The notes under the pieces: generated by a model
What the model saw: the letters and a program-made list of their open reading frames with translations, nothing else
Database searches by the model: none
Told to the model about the DNA's origin: nothing
In this document: one piece after another, positions 1 through 5,081 of the stretch
Layout of the letters: each line of letters starts with the position of its first letter
Position numbering within the stretch: the first letter of the stretch is position 1
Translations under genes and position numbers: made by a program
NCBI GenBank assembly: GCA_005789325.1
Contig: SXYE01000020.1
Coordinates: forward strand, 1 to 5,081
Source: Actinomycetota bacterium
GTDB lineage: Bacteria; Actinomycetota; Actinomycetes; S36-B12; UBA5976
DNA: 5,081 nucleotides
Direction: 5' to 3'

Positions 1-339
1 GAATACAGAGCACTTGATTCTGCTGCTAATCCATATCTTGCTTACTCAGTATTACTAGCTGCAGGACTAAAAGGTATTGAAGAAAATTACGAATTACCAC
101 AAGGTGCAGAAGACGATGTTTGGTCACTAACAGATGCTGAAAGAAGAGCACTTGGCATAACACCACTTCCTACATCATTAGATGAAGCAATCAAAGTGAT
201 GGAAAAAAGTGAGTTAGTTGCCGAAACACTTGGGGAACATGTCTTTGATTACTTCTTAAGAAACAAAAGAAGTGAGTGGGAAGAATATCGACGCCAAGTC
301 ACTCAATGGGAACTTGATAGATACTTACCAGTCTTATAA
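1..339 (+). CDS. glnA2: Glutamine synthetase, GlnA2 type (3' part only)
   Basis: This is the C-terminal 112 residues of a type I glutamine synthetase family enzyme; the start lies outside the window. The family makes an ATP-dependent amide bond on glutamate with ammonia or an amine, in the cytoplasm, as a dodecamer. The fragment opens with E-Y-R-A-L-D-S-A-A-N-P-Y, which matches the E. coli block holding metal ligand Glu357 and substrate-binding Arg359 (here residues 1 and 3). The tail, with A-E-T-L-G-E-H-V-F-D-Y-F and a Y-L-P-V-L end, is typical of actinobacterial GlnA2, not GlnA1. At the position of the adenylylated Tyr (N-L-Y-D-L-P in E. coli) it reads D-V-W-S-L-T, so the target Tyr is Trp (bases 121-123). 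Streptomyces GlnA2 is reported to glutamylate polyamines, so the substrate may not be ammonia. Family assignment is firm; the subtype is likely. Confidence 0.93.
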   Translation, partial: EYRALDSAANPYLAYSVLLAAGLKGIEENYELPQGAEDDVWSLTDAERRALGITPLPTSLDEAIKVMEKSELVAETLGEHVFDYFLRNKRSEWEEYRRQVTQWELDRYLPVL

Positions 340-352
340 ATAACTGGCTAAA

Positions 353-1351
353 TTAATCTTTCTTCTCAACTTCTTCTTTAGGTGTTCGAACAGTTCCAGC
401 GTGAGCTCTAGCGCTTGGATCTTTCTTAGATTTGATGAGACTTGCAATCACTGAAACAATTAATATTGCAGCAATTACTCCAAGGCTAATACCGGTTGGA
501 ACTTTTGGAATTTCTGTATTAATTTCGTGAACATAAGTAATAATAAGTTTTATTCCAATAAAGACCAGGATTGCTGCCAATCCAATTGATAGATAAATAA
601 GTTTGTCTAGTAGACCTTTGAGTAGGAAGTACAAGGCGCGAAGCCCAAGCAATGCAAATGCGTTTGCGGTAAACACTAGGAATGGTTCTTGGGTCACACC
701 AAATGTCGCAGGAATTGAATCCAGTGCGAAGAGAAGATCTGTTGAACCAATTGCAATCATGACCAAAAACATAGGCGTGGCAAATCTTTTGCCATCAACT
801 CTGACAAACAACTTAGTTCCATGGTATTCACTTGTTACTGGAGTAAATTTTCTTACTTGTTTAACAATGAAGTTGTCATCTGGATTTGGATCTTGGTCCC
901 AATTTCGAAATAGGCCTATTCCGGTGTAAATAAGGATCAGTCCGAAAATTACAAAAGTGAAGGCAAAGGCTGCAAGAGCGGCTGCCCCTATTGCAATGAA
1001 AATAGCTCTAAGAATTAGAGCAAGAATTACTCCAATTAACAAGACTCTTTGTTGGTAAATACTTGGAACAGCAAATTGAGTGAGAATAATAGCGAAAACA
1101 AACAGATTATCTACGGAAAGAGATTTTTCAACCAGATAAGCGGCAAAAAATTCAGTACTGCTTTGACTTCCGTAATCGACCCAAACCCAAATTCCAAACA
1201 GAATAGCTAAGGCGATGTAAAAAATAGACCAAGAAGCTGCTTCCTTAAATTTAACTTCGTGGGGGTGAGCACTTACGGTAAAAAGGTCTAACAATATAAA
1301 GCCAATAATGGCTCCAACTGTTACTACCCAGATTGTTAGTGAAATATCCAT
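353..1351 (-). CDS. terC: TerC-family integral membrane protein
   Basis: This encodes a 332-residue inner-membrane protein of the TerC family. Members are linked to tellurite resistance and, in several bacteria, to manganese export or metal loading of secreted enzymes. About eight or nine hydrophobic segments are visible. Numbered from the chosen start, the conserved acidic membrane motifs are D-L-F-T near Asp22, E-K-S-L-S-V-D-N at 75-82, and G-S-T-D-L-L-F-A-L-D-S at 202-212. Asp81, Asp205 and Asp211 are candidate metal ligands. A hydrophilic loop at about 150-190 and a Lys/Glu-rich cytoplasmic tail are also seen. I chose ATG at 1351. The frame stays open to a TTG at 1390 (345 aa), but those 13 extra residues lack a Shine-Dalgarno and cover a possible -10 box. 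The gene is convergent with glnA2 and divergent from the next gene. Family assignment is strong; the substrate cannot be read from sequence. Confidence 0.94.
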   Translation of the reverse strand: MDISLTIWVVTVGAIIGFILLDLFTVSAHPHEVKFKEAASWSIFYIALAILFGIWVWVDYGSQSSTEFFAAYLVEKSLSVDNLFVFAIILTQFAVPSIYQQRVLLIGVILALILRAIFIAIGAAALAAFAFTFVIFGLILIYTGIGLFRNWDQDPNPDDNFIVKQVRKFTPVTSEYHGTKLFVRVDGKRFATPMFLVMIAIGSTDLLFALDSIPATFGVTQEPFLVFTANAFALLGLRALYFLLKGLLDKLIYLSIGLAAILVFIGIKLIITYVHEINTEIPKVPTGISLGVIAAILIVSVIASLIKSKKDPSARAHAGTVRTPKEEVEKKD

Positions 1352-1366
1352 GTCTATTTTCAGTAA

Positions 1367-1372
1367 ATCATA
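1367..1372 (-). promoter_or_regulatory. Possible -10 box for terC
   Basis: Read on the minus strand this is TATGAT, one mismatch from the TATAAT consensus. It lies 15 nt upstream of the ATG at 1351, which would leave a leader of roughly 9 nt. No good -35 is seen at the usual spacing. If this is the promoter, the longer TTG-started form of terC could not be made from this transcript. This is inferred from position and similarity only. Confidence 0.35.
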
Positions 1373-1473
1373 GGTAAAGAAAGGATGCAAACAGGGCTTA
1401 GGCCAGTTCCAGTCTTTTACTTATTATTAAGTTTATTCACAAATTCACGTCTGAACTTGACGCATTAATCGGA

Positions 1474-1479
1474 TATTAT
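1474..1479 (+). promoter_or_regulatory. Probable -10 box for a leaderless DUF4287 transcript
   Basis: The hexamer is TATTAT, followed by exactly six bases before the ATG at 1486. With the usual 6-7 nt from -10 to the start site, transcription would begin at or next to the A of the ATG. That gives a leaderless mRNA, which is common in Actinobacteria. No Shine-Dalgarno is visible upstream, which fits. A weak -35 candidate, CTGAAC at 1451-1456, gives a 17-nt spacer. Confidence 0.5.
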
Positions 1480-1485
1480 TTAGAT

Positions 1486-2043
1486 ATGCCAGAAATAGGT
1501 AAAAGTAGAGACTCCCATTTCCCATCCATTGAGAAAAAATATGGGAAAAAGATGTCTTATTGGTTTAGTGTGATGAAGAAGATTTCAGATAAGAAATATC
1601 CTGAGCAAATTGCCTTTTTAAGAACCAAACATAACTTCTCTCAAGTTCATGCAAATGCTTTAGTCATGTATTCAAAAGGATCAAAATCAACATCTAAGTT
1701 TGAAAGCGTTAAGGATTATTTCTCATCTATTGATAAGGCCCAAGCAAAAACGATTAAAGCACTTTACAAACCAATCATGAAGCTACATAAAGACATTGAG
1801 CTAACAGTTGCTTGGAATCAACCAGTTTTAAGGCTTGGAAATTCTTACATTTTTGGCGCCGGGGTTACTGCAAAATACATTTTGTTAAACCCTTTTAGCA
1901 AAGCAGTATTGGATAAGTTTTCCAAGAAATTAACCGATCTAAAAGTAAACAAACATACTTTCGCCATACCCAATGACTGGAAAGTGGACGAAAAATTAAT
2001 AGTTGCAATGGCAAAGGCACGAATAGCCGAGATAATTAAGTAA
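1486..2043 (+). CDS. DUF4287 and DUF1801-like domain protein, function unknown
   Basis: This is a 185-residue, Lys-rich, soluble protein with no signal peptide or membrane segment. Residues of about 8-70 resemble DUF4287: H-F-P-S-I-E-K-K-Y-G, then K-K-Y-P-E-Q and the H-A-N-A-L-V block. Residues of about 75-185 resemble the DUF1801/YdhG-like (or DUF5655) fold. Supporting signs there are the W-N-Q-P-V-L-R-L-G strand region and the C-terminal helix K-A-R-I-A-E-I. Proteins joining these two domains are widespread in soil and water bacteria, but no biochemical role is established that I know of. The ATG at 1486 has no ribosome site but follows a -10-like box by six bases, suggesting leaderless translation. 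The gene is divergent from terC and 49 nt upstream of the amidotransferase gene, which seems to have its own promoter. No link to nitrogen metabolism is evident. The domain calls are by motif recall and moderately sure. Confidence 0.85.
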   Translation: MPEIGKSRDSHFPSIEKKYGKKMSYWFSVMKKISDKKYPEQIAFLRTKHNFSQVHANALVMYSKGSKSTSKFESVKDYFSSIDKAQAKTIKALYKPIMKLHKDIELTVAWNQPVLRLGNSYIFGAGVTAKYILLNPFSKAVLDKFSKKLTDLKVNKHTFAIPNDWKVDEKLIVAMAKARIAEIIK

Positions 2044-2080
2044 GACAAGGCATAAGTGTCATTTTGAGTTGTCGTGGAAG

Positions 2081-2086
2081 TAGGCT
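2081..2086 (+). promoter_or_regulatory. Possible -10 box for the amidotransferase-glnE operon
   Basis: The hexamer TAGGCT fits the actinobacterial TANNNT pattern. It ends six bases before the ATG at 2093, the same geometry as the box at 1474-1479, so a leaderless transcript is possible here too. A weak -35 candidate, GTGTCA at 2056-2061, gives a 19-nt spacer. Alternatively, GGAAG at 2076-2080 could act as a Shine-Dalgarno with a rather long 12-nt spacing, in which case transcription would start further upstream. The two readings exclude each other. Confidence 0.38.
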
Positions 2087-2092
2087 TGGTCC

Positions 2093-2839
2093 ATGGGTAA
2101 ACCACCGGTTGTTTTGGTCGTACAAAACGAATTAGATGCACCAATTGGATATCTCGAAGAGTGGTTATTTGAACGCGGGGTAGCAATTGAAGTTATTTAC
2201 CCATTTAAAGGCGATGCTGTTCCGACAGAACCTGGTGATTTCGCTGGAGTAATTGTGCTGGGTGGTTCACGTGGAGTTCACGATGAAGATCAATGGCCTT
2301 GGCTTAAGCAAGAAAAAGAATTATTAAGAAATGTGATCAAATCACAAACTCCAACTCTTGGAGTTTGCTTAGGTGGACAACTTTTAGCTGATGCAAATGG
2401 TGGCAAAGTTGGCAGAACAGACAAACCAGAAATTGGTGTTGGTTTTGTGGAATTTCTACCTGAGGCAAAAGATGATTGTATTTTGTCTTCTGTAGTTGAT
2501 TCACCCGTTGCAATACCGGTGCCGCAATATCATCAAGACGCAATTTTGGAATTACCGCAGAATGCGAAATTACTTGTCACAAGTGATGATTGTCAGGTGC
2601 AAGCTTTTGTTTTAGGAAAAAGTGCTTGGGGATTGCAGTTTCATCCTGAAACCGACTGGAACATTATGAGTGATTGGCTAGTTAGTGAAGATGAGGTTAG
2701 AAAAACTCTGGGAATTACTGATGATTCAGTGAAAAACCAATTCGATGAAATAGGTGAAGGAATGAAGAACACTTGGAGAGCACTTGGTCTAGCTTTTGCT
2801 GAAACGGTTATCGATTTTGCTGGTAAAAAGACAAAATGA
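2093..2839 (+). CDS. Class I (type 1) glutamine amidotransferase, GMP-synthase-like
   Basis: This is a 248-residue stand-alone cytoplasmic protein of the class I glutamine amidotransferase fold, which hydrolyses a glutamine-type amide through a Cys-His-Glu triad. The nucleophile is Cys92 in G-V-C-L-G-G-Q (residues 90-96), and His184 and Glu186 lie in Q-F-H-P-E. G-V-I-V-L-G-G-S (52-59) forms the usual oxyanion-side loop, and Y-H-Q-D (146-149) matches the H/Y-H-x-D stretch of GMP-synthase-like relatives. No synthetase domain is fused, so the acceptor is unknown. The G-V-C-L-G-G-Q nucleophile region argues against the PuuD/peptidase C26 gamma-glutamyl hydrolases. The residues after about 195 form an acidic, helical tail that I do not recognise. 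Its TGA stop overlaps the ATG of glnE in ATGA, so the two genes are probably one operon with coupled translation. The catalytic class is secure; the physiological substrate is not. Confidence 0.92.
   Translation: MGKPPVVLVVQNELDAPIGYLEEWLFERGVAIEVIYPFKGDAVPTEPGDFAGVIVLGGSRGVHDEDQWPWLKQEKELLRNVIKSQTPTLGVCLGGQLLADANGGKVGRTDKPEIGVGFVEFLPEAKDDCILSSVVDSPVAIPVPQYHQDAILELPQNAKLLVTSDDCQVQAFVLGKSAWGLQFHPETDWNIMSDWLVSEDEVRKTLGITDDSVKNQFDEIGEGMKNTWRALGLAFAETVIDFAGKKTK
2836..2839 (+). promoter_or_regulatory. ATGA stop-start overlap coupling the amidotransferase to glnE
   Basis: The ATG of glnE (2836-2838) shares two bases with the TGA stop of the upstream gene (2837-2839). Only a purine-rich but poor Shine-Dalgarno (GGTAAAAAG at 2821-2829) precedes it. 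This arrangement is typical of termination-reinitiation, so GlnE output should depend on translation of the amidotransferase. Confidence 0.7.
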
Positions 2840-5081
2840 CAGAGCACCCGGTTACTGAAACCGGAATATTCTCACGTTCAGGTTTTACTAATCCAAATAG
2901 AGCACTTGATTTAATAAGAACCCTCAAAGTTGATATAAATCAAGATCAATTAATTGATGATTTAAGTAAAGTTGCTGATCCTGATAACGCTCTTTTGTTA
3001 TTGGTAAGAATTGCCGATAGTAAAGAATATCACTTAAGAAATATTTTAAAAGATAATGATGTAAGGTTAAGACTTCTGCAATTGCTGGGTTCATCAAATG
3101 GCCTAGGTGAACACCTTGTAAAACATCCGGAAGATGTTGAAGTTCTATTTCAAGAAACTGCCATTAGTAGTTCAAATAGTAAAGATGATTTGATTAATAT
3201 TTTTACAAAAGCCAGTAAAAGCAGTAGGGCAAATCTGGTTAGAGAATATAGAAAAATATTACTGGGCTTAGCCTCCAGAGATATTTGCTACAGGTGGCCT
3301 TTACGTGAAGTAGCAGCTGAATTAGCTGATGCCGCTGATGCAATCTTGCAAAGTTCTTTACAAGTTGCTCTGGATAAGAATCCTGAATCGGCAAAACAAT
3401 TTAACCTAGCAATTATTGCTATGGGAAAAGCTGGCGGACAAGAACTAAATTATGTTTCAGATGTTGACGTTATTTTCACCGCTGAAGCTAAAGCTGGATT
3501 TGATGAACAAACTGCGATTAGTGCTGCTACCAAAGTTGCTACAGAAGTTATGCAATACATAAGTGTTGCCAATGATGGTGGTGAAATTTGGGAAGTAGAT
3601 GCTGCTTTAAGACCTGAAGGAAAAGCAGGACCATTAGTTAGAACTGTGGAACAACATGTTTCTTACTACCAAAGATGGGCCAGTACTTGGGAGTTTCAAG
3701 CACTTTTAAAAGCTCGCTTTAGCGCCGGAGATTTAGAACTAGGCAATAAATATCTTGATGAAATAACACCCTTTGTTTGGCAGGCAGCTAGCAAAGAAAA
3801 CTTTGTTGACGATGTGCAGAAAATGCGCAAAAAAGTTGAAGAAAATATCGATGATCGAGTTGGGGAAAGAGAACTAAAACTTGCCCCTGGAGGACTTAGA
3901 GATGTTGAGTTTGCTGTGCAGTTACTCCAACTTGTGCACGGTCGAAGTGATGCCATGGTTCGAAGTCCTAACACTTTGCAAGCACTTGATCAATTAGCTA
4001 CTTGGGGATATATCGGTAGAGAAGATGCTGCCACGTTTTCTACTGCATACACGTTTTTAAGAACACTGGAACATCGAATCCAATTACAAAAACTATCTAG
4101 AACACATGTTTTACCAGAAGAAGAAAACGAGTTAAGAAAACTGGGCAGATCCCTTGGATTTATGTCTGAATCAAGTGCGGATCTAGAAAAACAATGGAGA
4201 AAGCATCAACTTGAAGTAAGACGAATTCACGAAAAACTTTTCTACAGACCACTTCTTAATGCCGTGGCAAGACTTGATGCGGGCAGTGCCAGATTAACAA
4301 TTTCTGAAGCAAATTCTCGATTAAATGCACTCGGATATAAAGATCCCGAATCAGCGCTTCGACATATTGAGGCCTTAACAACAGGAGTCTCTAGAAGAGC
4401 TGTGATTCAAAAGACTTTGTTGCCAGTTTTACTTTCCTGGTTTGCAGATGGCCCAGAACCAGATGTAGCACTTCTTTCTTTTAGAAGACTAAGTGATGCA
4501 TTAGGTAGCACTCCATGGTTTTTAAGACTTTTAAGAGATGAATCAGCTGCTGCAGAGTTAATGGCCAAGCTTTTATCTTCTAGTAGATATGCCACAGATT
4601 TGTTGATGAGTGCGCCAGAAGCTGTTTCCATGTTAGGCAATTTAGTTGAATTGGAACCAAGAACTCGTGAGCAATATGAAAATGAAATGAATTCGGTGAT
4701 TTCTCGACATGAAAGTGCTGAAAATATTGTTTCTGCTGCCAGAGCATTTAGAAGAAGAGAATTGTTACGTACTGCTACAGCTGATTTAAGTGGAAAATTA
4801 ACTACTGAACAAGTAGGAATTGCTTTAAGTAATGTTTATGCCACGGTAATTGACACTGCTCTAAAAGGTGCCATTTTAGCTGTGGAACAAGAAAGTGGAA
4901 AGGAAGTTTGCACCAATCTTTGTGTGATTGCCATGGGAAGATTTGGTGGCTTTGAACTTGGTTATGGCAGTGATGCTGATGTGATGTTTGTGCACGAACC
5001 CAAAACCGGAGCAGACCAACAAGAAGCCGAACGATGTGCTCTCGATATTGCAAATCGTTTAAGAACTTTGTTAATGCAACC
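2836..5081 (+). CDS. glnE: Glutamine synthetase adenylyltransferase/deadenylase GlnE (5' part, runs off the end)
   Basis: GlnE adds AMP to a Tyr on glutamine synthetase to switch it off, and removes it by phosphorolysis, under PII and glutamine control. The window holds 748 codons with no frameshift; family members are usually 950-1000 residues, so about 200-250 are missing at the C terminus. The N-terminal adenylyl-removing domain shows M-G-K-A-G-G at 196-201, the metal-binding D-V-D at 209-211, the third acid Asp255 in V-D-A-A-L-R-P-E-G, and K-L-A-P-G-G-L-R-D-V-E-F at 348-359. A helical linker follows. The adenylyltransferase domain then begins with M-G-R-F-G-G at 700-705 and S-D-A-D at 712-715; its third acid lies beyond the window. 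The start is set by the ATGA overlap and places S-R-S-G-F-T near residue 14, as in actinobacterial homologues. Its target, GlnA1, is not here. Confidence 0.97.
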   Translation, partial: MTEHPVTETGIFSRSGFTNPNRALDLIRTLKVDINQDQLIDDLSKVADPDNALLLLVRIADSKEYHLRNILKDNDVRLRLLQLLGSSNGLGEHLVKHPEDVEVLFQETAISSSNSKDDLINIFTKASKSSRANLVREYRKILLGLASRDICYRWPLREVAAELADAADAILQSSLQVALDKNPESAKQFNLAIIAMGKAGGQELNYVSDVDVIFTAEAKAGFDEQTAISAATKVATEVMQYISVANDGGEIWEVDAALRPEGKAGPLVRTVEQHVSYYQRWASTWEFQALLKARFSAGDLELGNKYLDEITPFVWQAASKENFVDDVQKMRKKVEENIDDRVGERELKLAPGGLRDVEFAVQLLQLVHGRSDAMVRSPNTLQALDQLATWGYIGREDAATFSTAYTFLRTLEHRIQLQKLSRTHVLPEEENELRKLGRSLGFMSESSADLEKQWRKHQLEVRRIHEKLFYRPLLNAVARLDAGSARLTISEANSRLNALGYKDPESALRHIEALTTGVSRRAVIQKTLLPVLLSWFADGPEPDVALLSFRRLSDALGSTPWFLRLLRDESAAAELMAKLLSSSRYATDLLMSAPEAVSMLGNLVELEPRTREQYENEMNSVISRHESAENIVSAARAFRRRELLRTATADLSGKLTTEQVGIALSNVYATVIDTALKGAILAVEQESGKEVCTNLCVIAMGRFGGFELGYGSDADVMFVHEPKTGADQQEAERCALDIANRLRTLLMQ

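Noticed and set aside
603..929. Plus-strand open frame of 108 codons antisense to terC
   Set aside because: It lies wholly inside terC, whose frame encodes clear conserved TerC motifs, and its own translation resembles no family and has shadow-frame composition.
1352..1485. yybP-ykoY manganese riboswitch upstream of terC, as found for some TerC genes
   Set aside because: I cannot find the conserved paired core in the minus-strand leader, and the probable 5' leader is only about 9 nt.
2041..2066. GACA...TGTC hairpin followed by ATTTTG as a terminator after the DUF4287 gene
   Set aside because: The stem is only 4 bp, with a mismatch outside it and a short T run, too weak for an intrinsic terminator.
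1845..2186. Minus-strand open frame of 113 codons spanning the DUF4287/amidotransferase junction
   Set aside because: It overlaps the ends of two well-supported plus-strand genes and shows no recognisable domain or start signal.
2093..2839. Amidotransferase as a PuuD-like gamma-glutamyl-polyamine hydrolase partnering GlnA2
   Set aside because: The nucleophile region G-V-C-L-G-G-Q and the Y-H-Q-D stretch fit the GMP-synthase-like subfamily better than peptidase C26, whose nucleophile region usually reads G-x-C-R-G.
2337..2847. Two 68-codon minus-strand frames (2337-2543 and 2641-2847) inside the amidotransferase region
   Set aside because: Both are antisense to conserved amidotransferase sequence, with low-complexity translations typical of shadow frames.
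3696..5053. Minus-strand frames at 3696-3974, 4407-4640 and 4802-5053 inside glnE
   Set aside because: glnE reads through without interruption with conserved catalytic motifs; the antisense translations have Ser-, Gln- or His-rich composition and no family resemblance.

Overview
The window looks like a low-GC (about 40% by eye), gene-dense stretch of an actinobacterial chromosome. The glutamine synthetase tail is of the GlnA2 type found in Mycobacterium and Streptomyces. glnA2 and glnE lie near each other, as they do in that phylum. The TerC protein also has the family architecture and tail I associate with Actinobacteria. Codons are strongly A/T-ending (AGA for Arg, TTA/CTT for Leu) and gaps between genes are tiny, which fits a streamlined lineage such as the freshwater Nanopelagicales (acI-like) group. 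That taxonomic guess is inference only.

Layout: (1) 1-339, plus strand: the last 112 residues of GlnA2. (2) 353-1351, minus strand: a TerC-family integral membrane protein, convergent with glnA2 across a 13-nt gap. (3) 1352-1485: a short divergent control region between terC and the next gene. (4) 1486-2043, plus: a small DUF4287 plus DUF1801-like protein of unknown function. (5) 2093-2839, plus: a class I (triad) glutamine amidotransferase. (6) 2836-5081, plus: glnE, the glutamine synthetase adenylyltransferase/deadenylase, starting on an ATGA overlap with the amidotransferase and running off the end of the window after 748 codons. The reading frame is intact throughout, and both catalytic Asp-x-Asp motifs are present.

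How they fit together: the two ends are nitrogen-metabolism genes. GlnE would modify the housekeeping glutamine synthetase (GlnA1, not in this window). The local GlnA2 has Trp where adenylylatable enzymes carry the target Tyr, so it is probably not a GlnE substrate. The amidotransferase uses glutamine or a related amide and is translationally coupled to glnE, so its synthesis is tied to that of the regulator. terC and the DUF4287 gene have no obvious link to nitrogen and look like insertions into an ancestral glnA2-glnE neighbourhood.

I see no tRNA or rRNA, CRISPR array, insertion sequence, prophage or toxin-antitoxin pair, and no convincing rho-independent terminator. No stretch longer than 300 bases lacks a gene. 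I did not find a clearly undescribed system. The most useful leads are the amidotransferase-glnE coupling and the apparently leaderless promoters.
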